The position numbers were made by a program, and so were the translations under genes. A stretch of DNA of 64,000 bases, taken from contig JAEEGS010000069.1 in the NCBI GenBank assembly GCA_016280445.1, positions 44,622-108,621 of the forward strand, written 5' to 3'. Positions 18,791 through 27,255 of the stretch are shown piece by piece. Position 1 is the first letter of the stretch. Each line of letters starts with the position of its first letter. This DNA is from Bacteroidaceae bacterium (GTDB lineage Bacteria > Bacteroidota > Bacteroidia > Bacteroidales > Bacteroidaceae). The notes beneath the pieces are model-generated. The model was not told the DNA's origin. It made no database searches and saw nothing but the letters and a program-made list of their open reading frames with translations.

Positions 18791-19258
18791 ATGATGAAAA
18801 AAAGCATATTAGCATTAGTAGCCCTCGCCTTCATGGCAATGGCCTGCTCATCCGACGACAGTCAAGAAACAGAGAAACCACCAACGCCCCCAGAAACAAT
18901 CATAGAGCCAGGCACAGACGAACGTCCCGACTGGGAGGCACCCGATGCCAGCAGATACGAACAAAACATGAACGTATACCTGACGATGCAGGATGCACTC
19001 CAGCCCTATCTGTCGGCGAACGACATGGTCTGTGCCACGATAGACGGCGAAGTGAGAGGATTGGCAGCACCCAGTCAGGATGAAGGCGACTGGCTCATAT
19101 CCATGATCGTGTTCAGCAACGGAGCAGCCCCCGTCCGGCTGTCGTACTACTGCGACCATCTGCACCGTATCTTCACACTCGACGACTGGGCCACATTCGA
19201 CGCCAACGTAGCACCGACAGGCACCGGCGGCATTTACGAACCCATATTTGTGAAATAA
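18791..19258 (+). CDS. Lipoprotein resembling the C-terminal repeat domain of the upstream giant protein
   Basis: A 155-residue SPII lipoprotein (lipobox MAMAC, Cys19) with an acidic, Pro/Thr-rich linker at about 20-50. The mature part (MNVYLTMQDALQPYLSANDM, then IDGEVRGLA and a GTGGIYEPIFV end) follows the same order of elements as two segments of the giant protein at residues 3153-3267 and 3480-3575. Those segments show MNIVATVNGVEMEDDDHLVV, DTDGQVLGVA, and GT...P ends. I infer a free-standing homologue that shares its ligand or assembles with it. No enzyme motif is visible. Transcribed in the same direction as the giant gene, with repeat copy B between them. Confidence 0.72.
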   Translation: MMKKSILALVALAFMAMACSSDDSQETEKPPTPPETIIEPGTDERPDWEAPDASRYEQNMNVYLTMQDALQPYLSANDMVCATIDGEVRGLAAPSQDEGDWLISMIVFSNGAAPVRLSYYCDHLHRIFTLDDWATFDANVAPTGTGGIYEPIFVK

Positions 19259-19307
19259 CTCATCATTGATGATTGACCGAGAGGAAATAAAAAGGACGAA
19301 AGAGAAC

Positions 19308-21095
19308 ATGAAAAGACTAATGAAGAATGGACTTGCAAGAATCCTCACTGTGGGCATGATGCTCTTGTGCCCAGGTATGGGGTTCGGGCAAGAGGAGTTG
19401 GAGGTGGCTGTCATGTCGCCGGCCGATTCGCTGATGGCTGTCCACGACTCGGTGGTGCAACATCTGAACCATCAGATTCAGGAACTGAAACTGCAAGGCA
19501 TCATGATGCAGGAGCAGTTGGAACTGACGGGCAAGAATGCCAAGGAGGACTCTCTGCGCAAAGCAGAACGCAAGGCGCGGGTGGATTCGCTGCGCAACGT
19601 GACGCCCGGTGCACCTGTCGTCGTCGATGGTGACACGCTCTTCATCATCTATGCCCGCAAGGGAGGCATCACGGCCGAAATGCGTGCAAGAGTTGTCAAA
19701 CAAAAGGTGCTGGAAGGGGGAAAGCGGCTGACGATGTTCACCGACTCCATCTACGTGTTTGACAGCGAGGTGTCTTCGGACGTGATGATGGGCGAGGATG
19801 TCATTCTCAGCGTGACCGACCTCGATGCCCTGTGGCAGAACACAGAACGCATGGAGTTGGCCAAGACCTACCGTGGCATCATTCAGAAGAAGGTGGACGA
19901 ACTGCACAAGACATATGGCCTGCAGCAGAAGTTGCAGGGGCTCGGCTGGGTGGCGCTCATCGTGGCGGTACAATGTCTCTTCATCTGGGGCGTCATAAGG
20001 ATTTTCCGCCGCTGGAAGTTCCGCATCAGCCTCAAGCTGCTCCGCACCATCAAGCCCATCAAGATTAACAACTACACGTTGCTTAACATCCACCGCATGG
20101 GCATCGTCATCATCTTCCTGTTCAATATGGTGCGTTTCCTCCTCATCCTCCCGGTGGTGCTGGTTGGCGTGACGCTCATGTTCTCCGTCTTCCCCGAGAC
20201 CAAGACTTTCATCTACACGGTCTTCAATTTCATATGGGAACCGCTCAAGGACATCCTCTGGTCTGTCGTTGCCTACCTGCCTAAACTCTTCAAGATTATT
20301 GTCATCATCATCTGCTTCCGCTATCTGCTACGACTCGTTCGCTATTTTACCAACGAGATTGCTAGCGGCAGGCTGAAAATCAACGGTTTCTATGCCGACT
20401 GGGCCATACCGACACACACCATCCTGAGGGTGCTACTCTATTCGTTTATGCTGGTGATGATTTGGCCGCTGCTGCCCAACTCCGACTCTGAAATCTTCCA
20501 AGGCGTGTCGGTGTTCATCGGCATTGTCGTCTCGCTCGGCTCCACCTCTGCGGTGGGCAATGTGATGGCTGGACTCATAATGACCTACATGCGCCCTTTC
20601 CGCATCGGCGACTTCATCCGCTTTGGCGACACCGAAGGCGAAGTCATCGAGAAGGGCTTGCTGGTCACCCGCATCCGCACCAGGAAAAACGACATCGTGA
20701 CCATTCCGAACTCCAACATGATGAGTTCGCAAACCTCCAACTACACCTTCTCCGCCCAGCGGTACGGCATTATTGTCCACACGAAAGTGACCATCGGCTA
20801 CGATGAGCCACACGGCAAAATTGAGGCACTCCTTCTTCAGGCAGCCGAGAACACCGACGGCATCAAGCGAACACCCAAACCATTTGTTCGCATCACCGCC
20901 CTCGACGACTTCTATGTGGAGTACGAAATCAACGGCTACACAGATCGTGCCAAGACCCTCACCACCGTCTACTCAGCTCTCCATCAGCAGATGCTAGACA
21001 CCATGCACGGCGCTGGTGTGGAAATCATGTCACCCCACATCGAGGCACAACGCCACGACCTGCCCATCCAGATACCCCCAAAAGAAACAAAGTGA
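19308..21095 (+). CDS. Large mechanosensitive ion channel, MscS family
   Basis: Inner-membrane channel of about 595 residues. The start at 19308 (MKRLMKNGLARILTVGMMLL) gives a signal peptide; an alternative in-frame ATG at 19266 adds 14 charged residues. A periplasmic coiled-coil-rich domain (to about 200) precedes several membrane segments (for example WVALIVAVQCLFIWGVI, IVIIFLFNMVRFLLILPVV, KIIVIIICFRYLL). The pore and beta domain follow: SLGSTSAVGNVMAGLIMTY, then FRIGDFIRFGDTEGEV and IPNSNMMSSQTSNYT, which are MscS hallmarks. It probably releases osmolytes under hypo-osmotic shock. It ends inside a very long hairpin shared with the convergent gene. Confidence 0.93.
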   Translation: MKRLMKNGLARILTVGMMLLCPGMGFGQEELEVAVMSPADSLMAVHDSVVQHLNHQIQELKLQGIMMQEQLELTGKNAKEDSLRKAERKARVDSLRNVTPGAPVVVDGDTLFIIYARKGGITAEMRARVVKQKVLEGGKRLTMFTDSIYVFDSEVSSDVMMGEDVILSVTDLDALWQNTERMELAKTYRGIIQKKVDELHKTYGLQQKLQGLGWVALIVAVQCLFIWGVIRIFRRWKFRISLKLLRTIKPIKINNYTLLNIHRMGIVIIFLFNMVRFLLILPVVLVGVTLMFSVFPETKTFIYTVFNFIWEPLKDILWSVVAYLPKLFKIIVIIICFRYLLRLVRYFTNEIASGRLKINGFYADWAIPTHTILRVLLYSFMLVMIWPLLPNSDSEIFQGVSVFIGIVVSLGSTSAVGNVMAGLIMTYMRPFRIGDFIRFGDTEGEVIEKGLLVTRIRTRKNDIVTIPNSNMMSSQTSNYTFSAQRYGIIVHTKVTIGYDEPHGKIEALLLQAAENTDGIKRTPKPFVRITALDDFYVEYEINGYTDRAKTLTTVYSALHQQMLDTMHGAGVEIMSPHIEAQRHDLPIQIPPKETK

Positions 21096-21202
21096 AAAGC
21101 GATAAGGGAAAAGTGAAAAATTTGCTACCGCAGCAGTAAGCCAACAGAATGACTAACAAATGCGGTAGCAAATTTTTCACTTTTCCCTTATCACTTTTCA
21201 CT
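21091..21202. terminator. 42-bp near-perfect hairpin covering two convergent stop codons
   Basis: Left arm 21091-21132 and right arm 21161-21202 are complementary over 42 bp with a single G/T-type mismatch, around a 28-base loop. The stem begins AGTGAAAAGCGATAAGGG. The mscS stop (21093-21095) lies in one arm and the GH43 stop (21198-21200) in the other. A bidirectional terminator is the likely role. Confidence 0.85.
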
Positions 21203-22247
21203 TAAAGGCCTTCTCCAACCGCTTGTATTCCTTCTTGGTCAGACGCATGAAACTGCCATGCTGAGGGGCTGTCACGCCTTCGATGTCCACAGGGTCGTGG
21301 AAACCCTTCAGGAACTCATCCGTCTGGCAAATGCGGTAGTGCTTGGGGCGGTCGCTGTACTGGATGTAGGCCACTCGCCAACCTTTCTCGCCCACAATCT
21401 GGAAGGCGCTGCTGCCCTCACACTTCTTCGTGCCTTCAAAACTCACAAAATCGTTCTCGTCAGGTTCTGGCCAAGGCCCCGTTAATTTGTCCGCCTTTGT
21501 TTGGAATATGCCCGGATGACCACCTTCCTTTTTGATGAGCATGTGGTACTTGCCATCACTCTGCAAGAAGTTGATATCGGCATCAATCGTCGCATAGCCC
21601 CAATCAAACAGCACACGCGGTTTGGTCAACTTGGTGAAAGTCTTGTCGGCATAACTATACACCATGCGGTCGTACTTGTCATCCTCGTTGAAACTCCAGA
21701 TGGAATAATAGATGAAATAGCCACCCTTCTCGCCCGAAGGCCACACATAATCAGGATCCCAAAACACCTGCGGAGCCCACACGCGGTTAATCTTGCTCCA
21801 GTCGGCAATCACATCGGGGCTCTCCGGGTCGCAAAAAATCTCGTTTCCCTTGCGGAAGTCAAACGTCTTTGAAGTCCAATGGATGAGGTCATCGCTCTTC
21901 ATCAGGTTGATGCCATAGTTGTACCACTTGTGACTCTTGGCCACACACATGTCCGTGGTCACCATCAAATAACCCTTGCCGCTATCCGACTTGCGACACA
22001 CGTAGGCATCGCGCTGTCCGCCCTCAATCCCAGCCATCGCCACGGGATCAATGACGGCCTTCCCTTCGTTGAGGTCATGGTAGTGCAACCCATCCCGACT
22101 CAATGCATAGGCGGTAAATTCGCCATTGTCGCTCATGTGGCAATATAGATATCCATATGTGCCCTTCTGCAAGTTCTGAGCAGAAAGGTTCAAAGCGGTG
22201 ATGCCCGATAAGAGCAGACACACGCACACGATTCTTTTCAAGTTCAT
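21198..22247 (-). CDS. Secreted GH43-like beta-propeller glycosidase
   Basis: A 349-residue secreted protein with a signal peptide to about residue 23 (LLLSGITALNLSAQ). It has five-bladed-propeller features of GH43/GH32-type enzymes: YALSRDGLHYHDL, RVWAPQVFWDPDYVW, YFIYYSIWS, TIDADINFLQSDGKYHMLIKK and a late Glu in CEGSSAF. The candidate acidic triad (Asp in GQRDAYV, Asp in DADINF, Glu in CEGSS) is inferred by position only. Substrate cannot be read from sequence; arabino- or xylo-oligosaccharides are typical for the family. It follows the secreted unknown gene by 20 bp, so it may belong to the protease operon. Confidence 0.75.
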   Translation of the reverse strand: MNLKRIVCVCLLLSGITALNLSAQNLQKGTYGYLYCHMSDNGEFTAYALSRDGLHYHDLNEGKAVIDPVAMAGIEGGQRDAYVCRKSDSGKGYLMVTTDMCVAKSHKWYNYGINLMKSDDLIHWTSKTFDFRKGNEIFCDPESPDVIADWSKINRVWAPQVFWDPDYVWPSGEKGGYFIYYSIWSFNEDDKYDRMVYSYADKTFTKLTKPRVLFDWGYATIDADINFLQSDGKYHMLIKKEGGHPGIFQTKADKLTGPWPEPDENDFVSFEGTKKCEGSSAFQIVGEKGWRVAYIQYSDRPKHYRICQTDEFLKGFHDPVDIEGVTAPQHGSFMRLTKKEYKRLEKAFK

Positions 22248-22267
22248 ATCAGTCAGTTTTTTAGAGG

Positions 22268-23656
22268 TTATTTACCTGGCATATTGGCTGGAGGTGTACC
22301 ACCTGCGGGGAATACAGTCCCTGCATTTTGACCACCCGACGGCATTTGCTGTTGCTGAGCGCCCTGTGTTGATGGCATGGTTCCACCAGTCGGTTTTCCA
22401 CCTGACATGCCCCCCGTACCACTTCCTGTGCTTCCGAAGCCAAGAATGGTGCCAACTTGATTTAACAATGGCGTGTAAGTAGCTTTCAGTATGGTGTTTC
22501 CATTGTCGCGGAAGACAGTGACCAACTCCTCCACATACTCATTCTTGGCCTTGCCCTGATTCTGCATACGCACCAGTTGCTTGTAGTCGCGGTGCCAATT
22601 CTTGGAACGCCCAGCCTTAGGATTATATCTACATTTCTCGGAAAGGACAACCTTCATCTTGTATTCGCCTGTTCCCCACGAGGGACTGTTGGCTGCCACT
22701 GGCATATAGGAACGGGGAACCACAAAACATTCACCGTTCATGTCAATGGTGGGTTGATGGGCTGCGATGGCTTTTTCACGACTGTAAAAATAAACGGAAT
22801 CTTTCAAATCATTCTGAGGAACAGGTATATTGACTGAGAAAGAGCCAAGCTTCACGTCTTGATATACCTGAACGAGTTCATTAATCCAAGATGAATAGAC
22901 ATCCATCTTGATGTTGATGGTGGGCGTCTGCTGCTCATCATAACTGAACTGGCTGATTGTGCGCCAATAGTCCTTGACATCTTGCGGAACACCTTCCTTC
23001 CGTGGCTGCTCGATACGATTGGCCTTCAGATTGGGCAAATATGACCGATAGGGATAGAAGACCACGGTGTCTAGCACCAGATAGAACTTGCTGTGAAGAA
23101 ACATATGGTCAAATCTGGCTGTGTCAATGTGGCAGACCATCTTCAGGACTTCTTGACCATCTCTGTTAGCAAGCAACGTGATGCCGTCGAAGTTCATGTC
23201 GGAAGGGTCCAAAGGACCATAAGCTGATACATTTCCATAGAAATCGCTTTGTCCCTTCACGGACTGAAGACTATCAATAAAGGTACATTCTTTTAGCCTC
23301 ATCTCTTCCCATGCCTTCTTCTGTCGGGAACGAAGCTTGGCCAAATTGACAATCTCCGTACCAATCACGTTGACAATAGCCGTCATTCCACCAGAGAACA
23401 TGGCTTTACCCAAATTACTTACCACACTACGATTGCGGGAACGATAATCGGAGGCCACCCTGTTCAGTTTGTCTCTTGTCTGAGCATTCATGGAGTTAAC
23501 ATTGACAATGAAGGAGGTTTCCATGCGATTCATGTCAAGCCCCTGCAGGAGTCCATTACCAGGTCTTTCCATCTCAGACCTTGGGGGTTGTGCATACACT
23601 AATTGCAGGCTTAAAATGGATGCGCTTACGATAAGCAATAGAATCTTTTTCATCAT
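22268..23656 (-). CDS. Secreted protein of unknown function beside the CHAT protease
   Basis: About 462 residues from the chosen start MMKKILLLIVSASILSLQLV, a signal peptide ending near VYAQ. A moderately hydrophobic glycine-containing segment (KAMFSGGMTAIVNVIGTEIV) lies near residue 90. The middle is beta-rich with no recognised family motif. The C-terminal 65 residues are low complexity, rich in Gly, Gln, Pro and Thr. It starts 16 bp after the CHAT stop codon, so co-transcription is likely. I do not recognise the family. A role as substrate, partner or effector of the adjacent proteases is only an inference from position. Confidence 0.7.
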   Translation of the reverse strand: MMKKILLLIVSASILSLQLVYAQPPRSEMERPGNGLLQGLDMNRMETSFIVNVNSMNAQTRDKLNRVASDYRSRNRSVVSNLGKAMFSGGMTAIVNVIGTEIVNLAKLRSRQKKAWEEMRLKECTFIDSLQSVKGQSDFYGNVSAYGPLDPSDMNFDGITLLANRDGQEVLKMVCHIDTARFDHMFLHSKFYLVLDTVVFYPYRSYLPNLKANRIEQPRKEGVPQDVKDYWRTISQFSYDEQQTPTINIKMDVYSSWINELVQVYQDVKLGSFSVNIPVPQNDLKDSVYFYSREKAIAAHQPTIDMNGECFVVPRSYMPVAANSPSWGTGEYKMKVVLSEKCRYNPKAGRSKNWHRDYKQLVRMQNQGKAKNEYVEELVTVFRDNGNTILKATYTPLLNQVGTILGFGSTGSGTGGMSGGKPTGGTMPSTQGAQQQQMPSGGQNAGTVFPAGGTPPANMPGK

Positions 23657-23672
23657 ATATCTGTTTTTTTGA

Positions 23673-26075
23673 TTATAATCCGTCAATCAGGATGAAAGCG
23701 TTGTAGAAATACGGTTTGTTGTACTTGGGTATCGTCAATCGTCTTTTCTGAACGTATGACCCGCTGGCTGGAACAGAGGTGGCAGCACCGTAGGACTTCT
23801 CATACTTTCTCACAGCGGTTCTCGCATTCCAGAACGCATCGTGCAATGGTTGTCCTGCCTCAAGATTCTTGTAGAGTTGAACGATGAAATAGCAGGATGC
23901 CTCGTCATCCACACTCCACAACGTAGAGATAATCGTCTTCACACCAGCCGATTTCAAGCCGCGCTGCAAGCCGTACACACCATCAGGCGTGATATATCCC
24001 AAACCAGACATACAGGCAGACATCACCGTCAGGTCAACGTTGGACAAATCCATCTTGGCCAATTCACGGGCAGACAAGAGGCCATCATGCTGCGAGGCAT
24101 CAAACGCAACTTGATGCAGATTCTTTTCTGAGCCTGACAAAAACAAGCAACTCCTTGATAACTGCATGTCTGTTTCAGCTGGATGGATATCGGTGCCGAT
24201 GGTGGCCACCTCGGAGAAGAGGCCATGAGTGGAGATGTGCACGATGTGATATTTCTTCATCAGCCCTGCCAATGCAGCTTCGGTAACAGAATCTGCTCGT
24301 AGCACCTTATCTCCCTGATGCGCCCTTCTCACAGCACAGATGGAATCAATTTCCAACGCTGAGTCAGGCAAAGGATTCACTTGCAAGTCCATTGCTGCCA
24401 AATGCGTATAAGCCAGTTCATCATTACCCAATTCCTTATCTTCTGCAGACAATCCATACTCCACGGCACCACAAATCAACATTTTATCCGTATTCATCTT
24501 GTGTCGAGGCGTCACCAATAATCTGGTCGTGGTCAGCCGGTAAAGCCGCTTGTCCTCAAACGATGGAGGCGTCATGTATTCAATGCCTATCTGATAGAAG
24601 ATGCCATCGGGCGAGAAGTACACGTCTTTGCAATCACCGATGGCGGCGACCAGTTGGTCTGTCCACACCATCCTGTGCAGTGCAGTGTCATTGTAGAGGT
24701 CATTGATTCTGTTCTCATCTGTCGTGTTTGCCAATACCTCCTTTACTGTCTTCACACCTGCTACCGAATGATGGTAGAGCGTGGCCACATCAGCAATATC
24801 AATCAACTGAGGTTTACCTGATTTCTTCGTAAGCACCAAAGCCCCCATATGGGTTTCTTTCCCTTTCTCATAGACAATGAACTCGATGGCGCAACCCGAT
24901 GCAGGCAGTTTGTTTCTCACCTGCTGCCAATTGACACGGATGGATGACAAAGCCTTCTTCCTCTCGGCTTCGGTCATTCCGTCCTTGAAGTCACGACCCA
25001 TCTGCAACAGCACCGCCTTGCTATAAAGCGCCACATTGTAAAGCAGTTCTGGCGCTTTGTCCTCCAAACGGAAACAGTCTGTCACAAAAGGCTGTTCTGC
25101 CATCCAATACTGCTCTCGTTCCGACTCGCTCATCTGGACAAAATGGCGGTCGATGAAATCTTTGGAGATGCTCAAATAATCCTCATAGCAAGCCTTCGCC
25201 ACAGGATTGTATTTGCCTGTCGCATCATACTCAAGCATCAGAATCTTGGCTTTCTTCCGAAGTGCTTCCGCATACAAACGCTTGTCGCCCATCTGTTTGA
25301 AATGCTGCACGACTGGTTCCATTTCCTTCAGTGCTTCGGCATAGTTGCCAAGACGGGCCAGACAGAGGGCACGTTGCGACTGAACTTTCTTCATTTCTTT
25401 TCGTGTTTCTGAGTTACAAGTATCCTCCTGATACAGTGGACTCACCAAGATGGAGTCCAAATGCGACAACGCCTTATCATACACACCCTTCTTATAGTAG
25501 AGTTGCGCCAAATCGTCATGCACTTTGCAGATAAAAGATGTATTGCCAGGAAATGAGCCGAAACGCAGTGCACTTATCAATGCCACTTCCGACGAATCAT
25601 ATTTCTCCGTAAGGAAGTAACGGCTACCGTCTATCTTCGCCAAATCTGCCAATAGACCATGAAGCGTGAACCGAGTGCCCTCATCAACGTCTTTATCTTC
25701 CATCCCCTTGTATCTCTCCTCGTAAGATTGGTGCAGTTCCTGAGAGATGATCTTCATATCCGAGTAAATGCCCAAAGCATAGGCTATCTCTGCTTTCGTT
25801 TTCTTGATAGGCCAATACGGGTGCCTGAACTGATGAGCGTTCAACGCTGCCACCCCTCCCCTCTTTGCAAGGACTGCATCCAACGCATGCTCTGCCACCA
25901 TTATTTGGCGATATGCCTCCAAATAGTTCTTATCCTCATCATTCAAGACAATGGCCTTATCGTATGATGACATCGCATGCTCGTCTAGTAACTCCTCTTC
26001 TTGCTGACCATACACAGGAACAGTCAGCATACAGAGACACCACAAGATGTATATCACATTCTTCCTATTCATCAT
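23673..26075 (-). CDS. Secreted TPR-CHAT caspase-like protease
   Basis: CHAT-domain peptidase (caspase/separase clan CD) of about 800 residues. The start MMNRKNVIYILWCLCMLTVP gives a signal peptide, so the enzyme should act in the periplasm or be exported, which is unusual because most CHAT proteins are cytosolic. The N-terminal half is helical with TPR-like repeats (about 40-350). The C-terminal CHAT domain has catalytic His in VHISTHG (about residue 617) and catalytic Cys in MSACMSG (about 688), then the usual GLQRGLKSAGVKTIISTLW. It overlaps the pseudokinase gene by 11 bp, indicating translational coupling. Physiological substrate unknown. Confidence 0.9.
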   Translation of the reverse strand: MMNRKNVIYILWCLCMLTVPVYGQQEEELLDEHAMSSYDKAIVLNDEDKNYLEAYRQIMVAEHALDAVLAKRGGVAALNAHQFRHPYWPIKKTKAEIAYALGIYSDMKIISQELHQSYEERYKGMEDKDVDEGTRFTLHGLLADLAKIDGSRYFLTEKYDSSEVALISALRFGSFPGNTSFICKVHDDLAQLYYKKGVYDKALSHLDSILVSPLYQEDTCNSETRKEMKKVQSQRALCLARLGNYAEALKEMEPVVQHFKQMGDKRLYAEALRKKAKILMLEYDATGKYNPVAKACYEDYLSISKDFIDRHFVQMSESEREQYWMAEQPFVTDCFRLEDKAPELLYNVALYSKAVLLQMGRDFKDGMTEAERKKALSSIRVNWQQVRNKLPASGCAIEFIVYEKGKETHMGALVLTKKSGKPQLIDIADVATLYHHSVAGVKTVKEVLANTTDENRINDLYNDTALHRMVWTDQLVAAIGDCKDVYFSPDGIFYQIGIEYMTPPSFEDKRLYRLTTTRLLVTPRHKMNTDKMLICGAVEYGLSAEDKELGNDELAYTHLAAMDLQVNPLPDSALEIDSICAVRRAHQGDKVLRADSVTEAALAGLMKKYHIVHISTHGLFSEVATIGTDIHPAETDMQLSRSCLFLSGSEKNLHQVAFDASQHDGLLSARELAKMDLSNVDLTVMSACMSGLGYITPDGVYGLQRGLKSAGVKTIISTLWSVDDEASCYFIVQLYKNLEAGQPLHDAFWNARTAVRKYEKSYGAATSVPASGSYVQKRRLTIPKYNKPYFYNAFILIDGL

Positions 26076-27255
26076 TCCTTGAATTATAGTTGATAATGGC
26101 AAAGGCTGCATGCTTGTTGGCTCCGTTCGTGATAGTCAACGTAAATGTGTCGTTCTTCTTCAGTCCTTTTTTCAATCTAACATAGCACACGCCTTTGTCG
26201 GTGAACGAGTCGCCACCTGCAATGGATGCCTTGAAGGGTGCATCCTTCGCATAGGGCACAATGGCAAACATCTGCACTCCTTCTCTGCCGCTGAGCGCGT
26301 AGTTCACGGTGGCTCCTTTCTTCACGGTGACTTCGATGAAGGAATATTTGTAGCGTGGGTCTCGCCCATCGCGGAATCTTCCTCCAGCATTGGTTACTCC
26401 TCCGTGACGTTTCAGAATACGGAACCCGAGGTCGTTGAGGCCAAACATATCGACCGACTCCTTGGTCGTGCATTCACCATTCTTGTCCAGAGGCAGTTCA
26501 TCCATCATGGTCCAGTTCAGGTCTCGGTCCATCGCCTTGCTCACTTTGTCAACATTCGATGGGGAACGCAGGTCAATGCAGCGCATCACCAAGTTGGCCA
26601 TTTCGGCAGGAATGACTGTGGGGCCAAATGTGGACTTGTCCTGTGCGGTTCCACGTGCAGGGAAGAGCATCCACAGGCACACGAGCATGAGTGCCACCAT
26701 CTCTTCGGGCCAGAACTTCACCAGCGAGGTCGTATAACTCTTCCCCGTCTGGCTGGCCAAGCGTTTGCGAGGCGCTACCGGTTCGGCCAGAGCCTCCTGT
26801 GCCAACTTTTGCACATCGTGTCGAGTGGGTCTATCCTTGGGTGCATAACTCAAGCACTGGCAAATGAGTGCACTCAGTTTCTTGCTGGCATGGGCAGAAC
26901 TGACACGTGGAACTTTTGTTTCCTCGGTCTGTGTCACGCCTCCTTTCCCTTCAAACACATCAGTGCCCGTGATGGCATAAAAAGCCAAGGCACCCAGCGT
27001 CCATATGTCTGATGCCTCGTTGACACACGCTGTCCCCCTGACGAACACCTCAGGAGCAGCAAAAGCTTTGGCAATGTCTGTGCCCGTAGCGCAGTCCTTC
27101 CGCACGAAGTTCGCGCCTTCCACCACGATGGCCTGCGGCTGAGCACCCTGCATCTTTCCTTGTCCACAATCGGCAGCAAGATTCAGCAGCAGTTGCCAAA
27201 TCGTTCTTTCCGTTGCATAGCCAGCAACATCTTTCAAAGTGATATCTCTTTTCAT
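26065..27255 (-). CDS. Membrane-anchored pseudokinase lacking the N-lobe, with periplasmic domain
   Basis: A 396-residue protein. Residues about 15-155 match only the C-lobe of a Ser/Thr kinase: the HRDxKPEN loop reads MQGAQPQA, the DFG region reads RKDC, but AAPEVF (APE), DIWTLG and PKDRPT are kept. The catalytic Asp and the metal-binding Asn are therefore lost, and no glycine loop or ATP-binding lysine exists. The start is fixed by ATGA overlap with the upstream stop, so the N-lobe is truly absent. One membrane segment (about 184-200, EEMVALMLVCLWMLF) is followed by a roughly 195-residue periplasmic part, beta-rich at the end. Likely a structural or allosteric signalling subunit. Confidence 0.8.
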   Translation of the reverse strand: MKRDITLKDVAGYATERTIWQLLLNLAADCGQGKMQGAQPQAIVVEGANFVRKDCATGTDIAKAFAAPEVFVRGTACVNEASDIWTLGALAFYAITGTDVFEGKGGVTQTEETKVPRVSSAHASKKLSALICQCLSYAPKDRPTRHDVQKLAQEALAEPVAPRKRLASQTGKSYTTSLVKFWPEEMVALMLVCLWMLFPARGTAQDKSTFGPTVIPAEMANLVMRCIDLRSPSNVDKVSKAMDRDLNWTMMDELPLDKNGECTTKESVDMFGLNDLGFRILKRHGGVTNAGGRFRDGRDPRYKYSFIEVTVKKGATVNYALSGREGVQMFAIVPYAKDAPFKASIAGGDSFTDKGVCYVRLKKGLKKNDTFTLTITNGANKHAAFAIINYNSRNDE

